A stretch of 64,000 nucleotides of DNA from Vespula vulgaris (GCF_905475345.1 NC_066597.1:3798501-3862500); one strand, 5' to 3'; positions 24,452 to 37,019 are shown, numbered from the stretch's first letter. Notes: generated by a model not told the origin, from the letters alone. Numbers and translations: made by a program.

Positions 24452-25731
24452 TAATCGATTCTTTTATTGTCTATTATTCTTGTATGTTTTGATAAAGAGT
24501 AGAGAAAGATAGATAAATAGATAGATAGATAGATAGATAGATAGAGGGAGAGAGAGAGTTAATCATTATTATTCGTACGACGTTTATATTTCTTTAGAAT
24601 TTTCTTCAAGTTTATTACAGTTTTTACTCAATCGTATAAACGTATGTACTTACGTATACATATGTATATATATATATATATGTGTGTGTACTTATATGCC
24701 ATGCACTTTTCACCAGTATTCATAAATCTTGGGATTTGCGAATCCTTACAATCCATGGCATAGGAATACCATCTGGATTTATAAATTAATACCGGTCATA
24801 CTGGACCCATAAATCTTTGCATTTGAGTAGATGGAATCGTCTGGAAATATAATCTCGGTGGTATCGTAGATTTCTATGCCTACCTCTTTACTTGGATTAC
24901 AAACGAGAAGAACTTATTGAAAAAGATAGAAACCAATCGTTCGTTCGTTCCTCTATCTCTCTTAAGAGAGAGAGAGAGAAAGAAAATTTCGATTTTGCCT
25001 CGTTAAATGGATCAACTTTAATCGAGACGTCGCGTGCTTTCTCATACACATGTACGTATGTTTTTGTATCGATAAAAATAAAAAAAAAACAGAAACAAAA
25101 ATGCATACACGTATATATAATTATATCTCTCTTTTTCTTTCTCTCTCTCTTTCTATATATATATATATATAAATTCTGATCATTCCTTGAATCGAAAGTT
25201 CTCATTGGTCGAACAGTGCTCATACTTAAGTGTATCCTCTAACGAGACATAAACTAGATAATTTCGATATATCGCGTCATGATTCATGCTAGCGCTAAAC
25301 ATCTACTTGACCTACTAGCCTAGATGTAGGTTGGCCCGATCTCTTATCCAAGGTCCACCACCAGCAATACCCTTCTTTTTTTGCTCATTCATCGGCTACT
25401 CTTCTCACGGCAGTACCAGCAAGAGTACGGCAACACACCAGTAACACCAGCAACACCAGCACCAATACCAGCAGCAACACCAACGCCAACAAACGTGTTG
25501 CTCGAGACTTTTTACGATGGCACTCGAGTTTGCGAGGAAAGATAATCGACGATCAATGTCGACCACTGTTTCTCTGCTCTTAATGACGTCCGCAATAACT
25601 ACAACAATACAACACAACGACAACAACAACAACAATAAACGTATGAGTATATAGTCGTCGATTATTTTTTATTCTTGCATAAAACACTTATTGTTCCAAC
25701 GTTTCGAACTTCGCGGGTATATCTTCTATAC

Positions 25732-25767
<36 letters not shown>

Positions 25768-26275
25768 AAAAGAGACTTCTGTAAGACGTGACCTGTCTCA
25801 AAAAAGGAAAAAAAAAGAGAGAGAAGGAAAAGAAAAAAAAAGCAAAGTAGAAAATTGTAACTCGACGTAGAAAAGTAAAAGAAACGAATAATGGAAAGAT
25901 CGAGCGAATATAAAATGTCTCTGAAGCATGGGATAGAAAGAGGGTTGAGGATGGGGGAGGTTAGAGAGAGAGAGAGAGGAAAAATTCGAACGGTACGAGC
26001 CCGCGTGAGGCGACACTGGTTAGTGCGCATGCGCGAGCACTCACTAACGCACTAACGCATGTACGCACACGCGCACGCGCACGCTGCGTCGACCGATTAT
26101 GAAAGTATTTCGCGTCGAGGAAGAGCAACATCTGGCTCTCGCAAACCAAAAACGTCTTCCGAACGTAATTTCGTGCTGTACGCGAGCCACGCGCATACAT
26201 ATTTTTGCACGGGCATACGTATGCATACATACATACATACATACAGACGTAAGCGCATATTCGTCGCGAGAAGAA

Positions 26276-26345
26276 GAAGAGGAGGAGGAGGAGGAGAAGA
26301 AGAAGAAGAAGAAGAAGAAGAAGAAGAAGAAGGTAGAGAGAGAGA
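26276..26345. repeat. (GAA)n/(GGA)n tract
   Basis: A purine-only trinucleotide run that passes into GA repeats. Confidence 0.9.
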
Positions 26346-26571
26346 GAGAGAGAAAGAGAGGGATATAATGGAGGGGATAGAGATATGAAAAGGAAAAGAG
26401 TCGCCGAGATATCGTTGGAAGGAGGAGAGAGAGAGAGATAGGAGTTGGTATAGAGTGAAGAGAGAGAGAAAGAGAGAGAGAAATAAGAGAGGGAGAGAGG
26501 GGAGAGAGAAAGATCGTGGCGAAGAGTTTCGCGAGGTTCTCTCGAACGACAGAGAAAGAGAGAGCTTGTAG

Positions 26572-26610
<39 letters not shown>

Positions 26611-26961
26611 AAAGAGAAAGAAAAAAAGAAAGAGAGAGAGAGAGAGAGAGTGGGGAAGAGAGAAAGAGAAAGAGAGAGAGCTTTCGCGGCGCGGTTCGGC
26701 GCGTGAGGAGAAACGAGTGAGCGAGTAAGCGAGCAAGCGAGCGAGTAAGCGAGTAAGCGAGCGACTTGGAAGGTTCGGCGGGTGGCGGGGTGGGGGTAGG
26801 GTGACGAAGGCAGCCGAGTAGGAAGAGCGACACTAGGCGAGAAGGCCAGGGGACTTGGTGAGTTCTCGGCTCTCGGCTCAGTCGGACGCGCGATTACAAG
26901 CAGCACAGAGCATCTCTGGAGAGAGAGAGACGCGAGCACAACGTGGGTTCTCTCTCTCTCT

Positions 26962-26999
26962 CTCTCTCACTCACTCACTCACTCACTCACTCACTCACA
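26962..26999. repeat. (ACTC)n microsatellite
   Basis: Tandem TCAC tetranucleotides following a CT run. Confidence 0.9.
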
Positions 27000-27055
27000 C
27001 GTACACACATAACACTCATTCTCTCTCTTTCTATACTCGCTCGCAATTCATATAT

Positions 27056-27088
<33 letters not shown>

Positions 27089-27297
27089 CACTTACGTACG
27101 TCTATAGCCCGAAAGTGTTTTCGATCGCGACGACCACGTGCCGCCGGCTTCGAGTTGCTTTCTATCTCACTCTCTCACTCTCTTTCTCTCTTTATTTCTC
27201 TCTCTCTTTCTTTTTCTTTCCTTCTTTCTCGCTCTTTCTACTGAGAAACATATACTAATAGAGGACATACATACGTATACGTGACGTACGAGCAACC

Positions 27298-27338
<41 letters not shown>

Positions 27339-27775
27339 AGTTCCCTTACTCTCTCTTACTCTCTCAAACACATACACAAACACACAACATATATTCGTTC
27401 ACCTAACTCGCGATAGGACTCCGTACGGATTTCGAATTCGCATTCGCGCGCTCGAACATTGTCAGGGACGGACTGGTGTGTTCCATACGATTCTCTTAAC
27501 GGATTTTTCATCATCTTTCGTACGGCCGTTCGCAATTTCTTCTTCGTTCATCCTCTTGTATCTTTCCTATTCTTTTTTCTTAACTCTTTCTTTCTCTCTC
27601 TCTCTATTCTATTAATCCTTCTCATTTTCCTTCTCCTTCTATCATTTCGATATCATCGAATGCATGATATAGTTGATGGAGAACGGTAACTGCGATTAGA
27701 TGAGAGGGATAGAAGAAAAAGAGAACATGAATCCCTGGGAGAGGGCGGTGCACGTCACAGTGTGTGGGTGGTTTG

Positions 27776-28018
27776 TCAGTTGGTGACTCCGTGAGTACTA
27801 TCGATAATAAGCCGAGAGGGACACACTCGCAACAGGAAGAGGAAATTGTTTCGATTCTCGAACGGCTCTTTTGGATAAAGAGGAAGATAGAAGATAGAAG
27901 ATAGAAGATAGAAGACAGAGGACAAGACAGAAGACAAAAAGAGAAAAAAGAAAAATCTTTGTCATTTCCGAGGATCAACCGTTTTCGAATGTTACGACGA
28001 ACTGATTTTTCATCATCG
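27776..28018 (+). promoter_or_regulatory. Candidate untranslated first exon and promoter
   Basis: An initiator-like GTCAGTTG near 27776 is followed by about 240 bases ending in the consensus donor CATCG/GTAAGTGAG (cut after 28018). The stretch contains a short repeated AGAAGAT motif but is otherwise complex. No convincing coding frame crosses it. It fits a leader exon of a plus-strand gene lying further downstream, which is inference. Confidence 0.35.
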
Positions 28019-28309
28019 GTAAGTGAGAACATAATACGTTCTTAATGTTCTTTTTGCTTTTTTCTCTTTTCTTTGTTTTTTCCCTTTTCTAAATATCTAA
28101 ACGTCGGATCATTGTTGGGACGGAATTTACTTCATCGATTAATTATTGCGTTTGTGTAGAAAGATCGTTAAAAAAAAAAAAAAAAGAAGAACGAATTCAA
28201 CGGTCTCGGGTCTTCTTCTTAACGGATCTTCTCCCCGCGTATATATATACATGTGCGTACGAGTAGGTGTGCGTGTGCGTCGAGTGCGTGGAGATTTGTC
28301 GATGTGTGT

Positions 28310-28380
28310 GCGTTCGTTCGTTCGTCGTTCGTTCGTACGTACGTTCGTTCGTTCGTTCGTTCGTCGTTCGTACGTTACGT
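28310..28380. repeat. (CGTT)n microsatellite
   Basis: CGTT tetranucleotides interrupted by CGT and ACGT steps. Confidence 0.9.
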
Positions 28381-28610
28381 ACCAAGGGGCAGTGGATAAT
28401 GTTACAAGAAGGTGGATCGACTTCGAGAGATACAGAGAAAGAGAGGAAGTTAGGGTACTAACCGTCGTCTACGCCTTATGATATTGGGTTTCCCTTACGG
28501 TTTCTTAGATTCGCCGTTTGGAATTTATTTCGAGCGGAAAACGCGTTCTGGAAAGGAATGGAGCTATGCGTCTCCCGAGTCTTTTTATGAGAATTCGGTG
28601 AAATCGAGAG

Positions 28611-28614
<4 letters not shown>

Positions 28615-28672
<58 letters not shown>
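28615..28672. repeat. (GA)n microsatellite
   Basis: Near-perfect GA run. Confidence 0.95.
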
Positions 28673-28677
<5 letters not shown>

Positions 28678-29094
28678 AGATCGTTGACCCTGCGAATTGC
28701 GAGACGTACTAGGACGCGTCGTTGCTTCGAGAATATTGCGATTAAAAAGGGGAAAAAAAAAATAAAGAAAGAAAAAAAAATAAAAGAAATGAAGAAAGAT
28801 ACAATAAAAAAGTTTCTCTCTTTCTCTCTCTCTTTCTTTCTCTTTCTTTCTTTCTCTATTTCTCTATCTCTTTCTCTTTTCATCCTCGATTTCGTTATCG
28901 ATTAATTGGATAGGATCCAAATCGCATACGAGAAAGAAAAATTCGAAGAAAAGAAAACGCGAGAGCTTTCCCGCCATTTCTATACTTCCTTCTTTGGTTA
29001 GTCGAATTCGAAGTCCACGTGACCATCGAAGAAAAGGCGCCAACTTCAAATATCTTTAGTTAATTAATTCGTACCGATCTCCAGCGAGTTCGAT

Positions 29095-29128
<34 letters not shown>

Positions 29129-29765
29129 ATGATTTATTTTTGTTTCTTGATTTTAATTTTTCTACTTTCTTCCTTTCTTTTTTTCTTTCTTTTTTTTCTT
29201 TTTTCTATTTCTCCTTCATCCCACTTGTTGTTCGTCGATTTCTTTCGTAATATCGTAATACGCGACTCGAGAAAAAACACAGCTCGTCGATGACGTGCCA
29301 TGCAAGAGAGAAAGTCCCGTCGAAATTAAAGCACTTTTACGTTCGCCCGAGTAGAAAGAGATAGATAGACAGATAGATAGAAAGAGAAGGAGGAAGAGAG
29401 AGAAAGAGGGAGGGAGGGAGAGAGAGAGAGAGAGAGAGACAGAGATAGTTAGATAGAATTTCATCGAGTTTGTTTTTCCACGGTAATCGAATATATTAAA
29501 CATTCCAACGTGAAGAATTCCACATATATAATGCGCGAGCGCTTTTGTGTGTGTGTCCGTGTATGTGTAGGTATACATTTTGTGACGTTTCGATTAAAAT
29601 ATTTTCTACATATAAATTTGTTACTAATTATCCGAATAAAATAAACGTAGAGAGAAAGAGAGAAAGAATCTCATTTTTATTAAAATTCCGCAAGATACAT
29701 ATATTTCGTAAGCGTTTGAAACAAGAACAAAACTCTCCATACAATTTTGTAACGATTTATTCTAA

Positions 29766-29804
<39 letters not shown>

Positions 29805-30214
29805 AAAAAAGAATCCAAGCGATGTACACCCACACACACACACACACATTTATATACACTTTGAATAAAAATTACTTCTCGATAAGGAATCATCTCGCGA
29901 TGACTCGCGAACTTTTCTGATTTCCTGTTTTTCTGATTTCTGCCGTTCGAAAGGTAGGAAGAAGAAAAAGAAAAAAGAAAAAGAAAAAAACGAAAAAAAA
30001 ACAAACAAACACATGAACGAAAAAAAAAACAGAAACGGTAGCGAAAGAAGGGGAAATGAAAAAGGGGTAAAGAAAAAAAAAAGAGAAAAAAAAGGAAAAG
30101 GAGAGAAAAGAAGGAAGTAAAAGAAGGAGCGTTATAGTTTGGTAGAAGTGTGGAACGAAGGGTAAGAGTATATAGTGATGTTTATAAGGGGTGAGGAGGA
30201 GGAGTAGGAGTAAG

Positions 30215-30304
30215 AGTAATAGTAATAGTATTAGTAGTAGAGTAGTAATAGTAGTAGTAGTAATAGTACTAGTAGTGTAGTAGTAGTAGTAATAGTAATA
30301 GTAA

Positions 30305-30386
<82 letters not shown>

Positions 30387-30432
30387 CGTAGTAGTAGTAG
30401 TAGTAGTAGGAGGAGGAGGAGGAGGAGGAAGA
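30215..30432. repeat. (AGT)n / (AGG)n tract, about 215 bp
   Basis: AGT trinucleotides with AAT interruptions, ending in AGG repeats. It is one of the longest simple repeats in the window. Confidence 0.95.
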
Positions 30433-30697
30433 GGAATAGGAGAAGGGGGTGAGGTAGGCTGGGGTGGGTGGGCAAAGACAGGGCTCGAGGTTTTTCCACG
30501 TTATCGGATAAAAGGTGCCGCGAGAGCTTGGCGGCGAGGGTTATTGAGCATTGTTGGGTCCAGGTTGCGATAGAACGAGCGAGTGGGTAATGCTGTACTG
30601 TTTGCGCCGGCCCTGCGGGGTCTCTGACCGCCCGTCCGCGCCTCTCAACTCGACTTGCTTGTCCACGCTGTGCGGCCTACCTACGGGCTTATGGCTA

Positions 30698-30700
<3 letters not shown>

Positions 30701-30751
<51 letters not shown>
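30701..30751. repeat. (CT)n microsatellite
   Basis: CT run followed by degenerate CTTT/CTGT sequence to about 30930. Confidence 0.95.
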
Positions 30752-30757
<6 letters not shown>

Positions 30758-31432
30758 GTTTTTCTTACTGTTTTATCGTTTCTTTCTCTTTCTCTTTGCC
30801 TTTCTCTGTATCTTTCTGTCTTTCTTTTTATCTTTCTTTCTATCTTTCTTTCTATCTTTCTTTCTTTTTGTCTCTGTCCGTCTGTTTCTATCTGTCTCTG
30901 TCTGTGTTTCTGTCTTTCTGCCTGTCTTTAAGAATTTCACGAAAAAGAAAGAAAAGGAATAATATAAGTAAGGACGATAAAGAGAGAGAAGTGAAATGGA
31001 TCGAATAAAATGCAGAGGGAAGAAAAAAATATGGCTTGTCAATTCTTCTTTTCTTTGTAAAAATGTTGCTTATCGAAGCTCGTTTTGCCTTCGTCGACCA
31101 CGACGATCGACGTTCGAGAATATCGTCCACAACGCGTGAAAGGAGAGTTCGTTAGTCTCTCTCTCTTCTCTCTTGATGCCTCTCTCTTTCTCTCTCTATC
31201 TCTCTCTCTTTCTCTCTCTATCTCTATCTCTATTTTACTGTCTCTTTTTCTTATTCGTTTACAAAAGCACAAAATTTCGAGTAAAATTTCGAGCTTATGT
31301 TAGTATTGTTGGTATGTTCTATGTGTTATATACGTGTATACCGTTACTATCTTTCGAATTATATTTTATCGATCAGGAAATTTTCTTTTCTTTTATTATC
31401 ATCAATAATTTATTATTCAGATATTTATTACT

Positions 31433-31446
31433 ACTACTACTACTAC

Positions 31447-31516
<70 letters not shown>

Positions 31517-31529
31517 GTTGTTGTTATTC
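31433..31529. repeat. (ATT)n-(GTT)n tract
   Basis: ACT then ATT trinucleotides ending in GTT repeats. It forms an inverted pair with the tract at 31679-31763. Confidence 0.95.
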
Positions 31530-31677
31530 TTTTACTATTATCTATCAATGATTTGTATTTTAATAATTCTTTAATTTAATTCTTTGTATTCGTTGTGATT
31601 CGTTGTTATGGTTCTTTTACGAAGAAAATATTTCAAAAAGGAAAGACTGAGAGAAAGAATGTAATATTAACGAGTTA

Positions 31678-31678
<1 letters not shown>

Positions 31679-31728
<50 letters not shown>

Positions 31729-31763
31729 CAACAACAACAACAAAAACAATAATAATAATAATA
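31679..31763. repeat. (AAT)n-(AAC)n tract
   Basis: AAT repeats, then AAC repeats, then AAT again. It is complementary to the ATT/GTT tract about 150 bp upstream. Confidence 0.95.
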
Positions 31764-31874
31764 AATTTTTGCATAATTAATTGTATACCGATTCATCAGT
31801 GTCACGTATTATTTTTCTTTTAACATTCTTTCGCGTTCGTCGTCGTTAAAAATATTTTCTGTTCCCATATTTAT

Positions 31875-31878
<4 letters not shown>

Positions 31879-31951
<73 letters not shown>
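31879..31951. repeat. (CT)n microsatellite
   Basis: Uninterrupted CT run of about 70 bp. Confidence 0.95.
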
Positions 31952-31957
<6 letters not shown>

Positions 31958-32186
31958 TCTCTTTCGTTTTTCGTATATCATTCGTAATTTTTTTTTTTAT
32001 TTTATTTTTTATTTTTTTTCATTTTTGTACACACATCTCCGACTGTTACCGAAGGACGCTTCATTCTTCGTTTCTTTTCGCTGAAAAATTTTTTTACGAA
32101 ACAAAAATCGATTTTCGCAATCGTAGGTCGTGGAACGAAAGAGAAAAACAACCTTTTTTTTTAGTTTCCTTCTTTCTTATTTTCTC

Positions 32187-32194
<8 letters not shown>

Positions 32195-32240
<46 letters not shown>
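32195..32240. repeat. (CT)n microsatellite
   Basis: CT run with flanking CTTT. Confidence 0.95.
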
Positions 32241-32242
<2 letters not shown>

Positions 32243-32727
32243 AATTCACCGTTTTTTTTCTCTCCTGTAGAAAATGATTTTGCGGAGTCGACAAGGTGCA
32301 TACGCATGTATCTATCGTTTTTTGCAGTATTTTTTTTTTAATACCATATGCCCGCATTAAAGTCGAGAAGAAAGATATACGGTGTCGGATCTATACCTTT
32401 AAAAAAGAAAAAGCGAACGATTTCTTTTTCCTCGCTGTTTATCCAACTTTCGTTTTCCTTTTCTTTTTTATTACTTTCTTTCATCCTTCTTACTTTTTCC
32501 TTTAAGTTCGTTTTTTTGGCATAAAAAAAAGGAGAAAAAAGAAAGAAAGAGAGGAAGATAAATAAAAGAAAGAAAGAAAGAAAGAAAGGAAAAAAAAGAA
32601 GAAATTATCTCCTCGCGTGTACGAGGTCGCGCGCGCGAGCGAGATCATTGATTATCAGGACACGGCCGACCACTCTGTGGACCTTTCTACTTGTCCGATA
32701 ATTCCCTGCTGTTACTACTACTAGCCG

Positions 32728-32780
<53 letters not shown>
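32728..32780. repeat. (CT)n microsatellite
   Basis: CT run of about 50 bp. Confidence 0.95.
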
Positions 32781-32795
<15 letters not shown>

Positions 32796-33639
32796 TTCTC
32801 TCTTTCTTTTTCTTTCGTACTACATAGCCATACCTTCGGGTGAAAGAGGAGTGCGCTCTAGCTCGTGTATGCGCGCGTGTGTGTGTATGCGTGTGTATGC
32901 GTTGCTGTTTTCGCATGTATGTGTTGTAGGTGTGTATATAGTGCGTGTTGGTGTGGGCGAAGAAGAGCGTGGGTGTGCGCTTTTCCGATGGGGACCACGA
33001 AGAGGAAGATGATTGCGTGACAACAACAAAACTTTCATGCCCTTTATTCTCTCTCTCTCTCTTTTTCTTTCTTTCTCTTTCTGTCTATCTATCTATTATC
33101 TATCCATGTCTCTTTCTCTGTCTTTTTGTCTTTCTCTTTCTTTTTCTCACGAGACACATTTATCATTCCATCTCGTAGTGGTAAGAAAAACGTTCCATTA
33201 ATTAAGAGATCGACTTTCTCTCATAGATCGATAATTAAAATTTATCAATTTATTTTAATACGCTTTTTCCTTTCTCTGTTTTTAATATAATATTTTTAAT
33301 GGCCGAGAGTACGTTTATTTGCAAAGAAAAAAAAAAAAAAAAAGAGAAAGAAATCACGCAGAATTTCAATTTGTTTTTAAATATTCGTCAACGTTATCGC
33401 GATCTTTTTTCTTTTTTTTTCTCTCCTTTTTTTTTTTTTTTGAAATAAAAAAAAGGGAATAAATAAATAAATAATTAGATAAATAAATGAACGGACAGAT
33501 AAATAAAAATAATCTGTTAAGAGTTATTGGGACGATAAGAAATAGGATTGAAACGAATAGAAAAAAGGATGAATAGGATGAGAGATAGAGATAGAGAGAG
33601 ATAGAGAGAGAAGGAGAGATGATTATAGTTAAAGCTTTG

Positions 33640-33910
33640 TAACACGAAGGAACGTTAGGTGAGACTTTACGGACACCCGGTATTTTGCGGTGTAACGCGC
33701 GCACGTGCACCGCGTTGCAGTTCGTATACGTGAACTAACCCACACAGCTAGGTGGCCGGTGAACCGAGCATTATAGTGCCCTGCAAGAAACGTCGGGCTG
33801 GTGCATTGACCGCGGTTGACCACACGTCATCGAATGAGTGACGTCACACGGAGTTTATTGCACGAATGCTACGTCACGCTTCGTTGCGCCGAAGAAGAAG
33901 ACGAATACAC
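33640..33910. promoter_or_regulatory. GC-richer island with CRE-like motif cluster
   Basis: This complex-sequence island in repeat-rich DNA contains a perfect TGACGTCA at about 33839, CACGTCAT just upstream and TACGTCAC downstream, plus TGACCGCGGTTGACC. Such clusters are typical of CREB/ATF-bound promoters or enhancers. No coding frame of interest crosses it. Confidence 0.35.
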
Positions 33911-34119
33911 CGAACGTACGCAAAGATACCCGAATTTTACAAATTATTTTTCTATTAGCAAATTTTCTATCGAAAAAGAAAGTCTCCGATCGAAATTATT
34001 TCTTAATAAATCGAGCACAGTTTTACTTTCGTATAAATTTTTTTGTATTCGTCAATAAGAAACAATTATCGATGTTTTATCGAGAGAAATAAGTGATCAA
34101 TCTTTTTTATAAGTGTCTT

Positions 34120-34890
34120 ATAAGTGAGGGGAGGGAGTATATGAGCAGCTTCGATGCATATTTCTATTCTTGTCTATCTTATATAAAAATCGATTATTTA
34201 GAAATAAGTCAGATTTTTATTTTTTCTTTAGTTTCTTTTTATTATTATTATTAATAATAATAATAAAAACAAAACTATCGACTTTTTTAAAGAAAAGAGA
34301 AAATAGGAATAAGTATAGATCTTTCTTAGAAACATGAGTGAAGGAGGGAGGGAGGGTGGGTGGTGGAAAGAGAGGAGAGAGAGAGAGATAGAGAATGTGC
34401 AGACTTCAATACATATTATTTTTTTATTCTTGTCTATCTCAATGAGATCGAATATACAGAAATAAATTAAATTTTCATTTTTCTTATTATTAATTTATAT
34501 TTGTCTTCCTTTATACGAGTAATTCTGAATATGTAAGGAAAAAATGAATGATAGATCATTCTTGTTAATATGAGAGAAATAATGTTATAAATTGATATTC
34601 TTTCTCATTGGTATGAAAAGTTAGAGAAAAAGAAAGAATATGCAGATATGGATTAATATTCTTTTTCTATCCTTGTCTATTTAACTGTCAATGAAATATC
34701 AACTATACATAAATACATACATTAATGAATTATACAAAAATGATATTTCTCAATAATATTTCGTATTATTCGTAGAGAAACAATTTTCTTCGTATATAGA
34801 GAAAAATTACTGATAGATCTTTCTATGTTCGTATGAAAAGTGAGAAAAAAAGAGAGAAGGAGAGAGAATGTGCAGACTTCGATTCATCAT
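34120..34890. repeat. Diverged tandem array, 4 units of about 230-255 bp
   Basis: Anchor motifs of the type TGCAGACTTCGAT...ATTCTTGTCTATC recur near 34143, 34397, 34639 and 34870. Each is preceded by GATCTTTCT...ATGAGAG and a GA-rich stretch and followed by ATACAGAAATAAATTA-like sequence. Divergence is high, so this is an old duplication. Confidence 0.75.
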
Positions 34891-34986
34891 GGTCCACCGC
34901 GGGCTATGCCCATGAATAAGTTAACGAAGAGGCGTGGGAGGACCAAGATTTTCCTACGACGACTATGCGCGAGAGCGGTCTACCTG

Positions 34987-35015
34987 CGAGCATAATAGCA
35001 TGGTTATACATAGAA
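34987..35015. other. Perfect inverted repeat, 10-bp arms
   Basis: TAGCATGGTT and AACCATGCTA flank an 8-base loop, inside a GC-richer block free of simple repeats. The arms are too short for a microRNA precursor. Confidence 0.7.
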
Positions 35016-35090
35016 CCATGCTAGAGAGAAAGAGAAAGAGAGAACAAAAGAGAAAGATAGACAGGCAAAAAGAGTGAAAGAGAGAGAGAG

Positions 35091-35124
<34 letters not shown>

Positions 35125-36298
35125 GCTTATACCTTAGCGAAGTGTAAGTGCCGGGCGAGTTCGTTCCCTCGAACGAGTAAATCAAGTCGCTGGTCCGCGA
35201 AGAGCCTTAATGCTTTACTCTCGAGAGAAGGAGAAAGAAAGAAAGAGAGAGGAGAGAGGGAGTGAGAGAGAGAGAGAGAGAGAGGGGGGGGACACGCTAA
35301 GAATGGTCTGATATTTTTTTAAAACTCCAAACTCTCTCAAACTCGACTCTCTCTTTGCGCATTTTCTTTTTTTTTTCTTTTCTTTTTCTTTTCGATTCTT
35401 TTATTTTCTTTTATTTTTTTTCTTTCTTTTCTTTTCCTTTTTTCCAGTCAATTGCACTCGATTTATCTTGATTTATCGTCCATCGATTCACAAATATAGA
35501 ATCTTGAGATCTATATAGGATATTATTATTTTTGTTTTATATTATACAGATTGGATGTTCTGTTGTTAAAGAAAATTTGTTTCTGATATCTGTCAGATAT
35601 TCCTTTTTTGTTTACTCTTTTTTTCTTCTTCTTCTTTTTCTTTTTTGCCTGATTAATTATCGTCGATCAGAATTTTCATTCATTTCTCTCTCTCTCTCTC
35701 TCTCTAATCATTTTTAAGTATGACATTTATAGCAGTACAAAACATTCTAATTTTATTATCACTATTTAATATCTCTCGAGTATCATTTATCACTTAATTA
35801 ACATCTCTATTATCGGACATATTATATCGAAAATTTATTTTAATGAAAAAGTCATTGAAAAAGGAAGAAAGAAAAGAAATCCTTCTCCTCCACCCTGTTC
35901 TCCCTCTCCTTCTCTCTTTCGCGTAATAATGAATCAAAACATTAGAGCTAAAGTAAGGGATGAAAGAAAGAGAGAAACGGATAGGGATATAGAGACGGAG
36001 ATAGATATATACAGACAGAGATAGGTATATACAGATAGAGATAGAGAGAGTGACCAGTTACGGCCCTGAAGCCAGAAACTCTTACTCTGACAAGTAGAAG
36101 TAGTTGGTTGGTTCTTCGATACAGGAGACCGTTTAAACGATTGCATCGTTCTTGGTGTGCAAGGAGGCAGCAAGTACGGTGCTACGAGAAAGTATCCGGC
36201 AACTTTCTCCGCTGGGTTTAGTTTGCACCACGGGTCACCAAGCACGGACATTAAGAGCGAACGAATGCGCTCTTGTCTGCCGTGAGCGACGTGCACAC

Positions 36299-36328
36299 GA
36301 CAACGACGATGACGATGACGACGATGAC

Positions 36329-36360
<32 letters not shown>

Positions 36361-36387
36361 CGATGACGACGACGACGACGACGACGA
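36299..36387. repeat. (GAC)n/(GAT)n tract
   Basis: Trinucleotide run of about 90 bp. Aspartate or serine homopolymers can be translated from it, but there is no evidence of a gene. Confidence 0.9.
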
Positions 36388-36891
36388 GAGAGTCGAATAA
36401 AATTTCTGCATTCTACGAATGCGTAGCACATAAACATACACATATACATATCATACATACATTTTTATATAGGTAGATACGTATAGGTATATACAACGTA
36501 TAATACATATATGTACTTATACATATAGTTGAACAAGCAGGGCCACGATAAACATCTTGGAACTGGATTCGATAGAAACGAAAGAACTCGACTCGTGCCA
36601 AGAATTTTGAAGTATTCCCCTTCTACTGTCGCGCCCGACCGACAGACCGACAGACCGACCGTCAGACCACCCCCACCCAATTTCAGTGCGAATTCGAGCA
36701 GGAAGATTATCCTCGTTTTATCGGGAGCGAAAGTTTTTTTTCTTTCTATCTCTTTTTTTTTTCCTCTTCTTCTTCTTGTAATTCTTCCTTTTTTCCCCGT
36801 TTTCTTTTTCTTTTCTTCTTTCTTTTTTTTCCTTCTTTCTTTTTTATTATTCTTATTACCAACATCGTCGATATCTTAAAAGAAGTATTTA

Positions 36892-37019
36892 ATGACACAA
36901 GGTTTAGGACAGGCAGATATAACTAATTTTTTTAATCGAACAGCTGACGATTCAAATGAGAATGCCAAAAGCGAAATTTCACGTGGCCTAGAAACACGCA
37001 ATCGGGACGAGTTGGTTAG
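36892..37019 (+). CDS. Candidate first coding exon, unrecognised
   Basis: An ATG with an in-frame TAA five codons upstream opens 42 codons plus two bases and ends exactly at the strong donor GTTAG/GTAAGATA. The encoded peptide is hydrophilic and non-repetitive (it includes TADDSNENAKSEISRGLETR), quite unlike the Leu-Ser or poly-acidic translations of the surrounding microsatellites. It would be the N-terminus of a plus-strand protein with a phase-2 intron. I do not recognise the protein and found no next exon. It is the best coding candidate in the distal 41 kb. Confidence 0.35.

Larger units (their letters stand above)
22487..27700. other. Non-coding region with GC-rich islands and microsatellites
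   Basis: The region alternates long TA, CT, CCT and GAA/GGA tracts with GC-richer islands at about 23330-23970, 24240-24460 and 25990-26960. Long open frames here are translations of repeats (poly Leu-Ser, poly Glu, Tyr-Ile). The island at 23330-23970 ends in a donor-like GTGTAAGT (23671) and has a palindromic TGACGTCA at about 23979. Apart from the short candidate exon at 24339-24451, nothing codes recognisably. Confidence 0.5.
28681..36890. other. Non-coding region dominated by microsatellites
   Basis: This interval holds AGT, ATT/AAT, CT and GAC tracts (listed separately) and the diverged array at 34120-34890. GC-richer islands lie near 30530-30690, 32610-32720, 33640-33910, 34890-35220 and 36060-36310. 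The island at 33640-33910 has a cluster of CRE-like motifs. No gene is recognised on either strand. Confidence 0.5.

Noticed and set aside
25961..26939. Frames of 230-290 codons on the minus strand
   Set aside because: They translate CT, TA and GAA microsatellites into Leu-Ser, Tyr-Ile and Ser/Leu homopolymers. Several frames are open at once, which is typical of simple repeats.
34987..35015. Candidate microRNA hairpin
   Set aside because: The stem is only 10 bp and the flanks do not extend the pairing. No known microRNA seed was recognised.
36152..36458. Frames across the GAC tract, including a 174-codon minus-strand frame with a non-repetitive C-terminal part
   Set aside because: The frame passes from a GAC repeat into a GA/TA repeat. 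The complex middle has no clear splice sites and no family resemblance.
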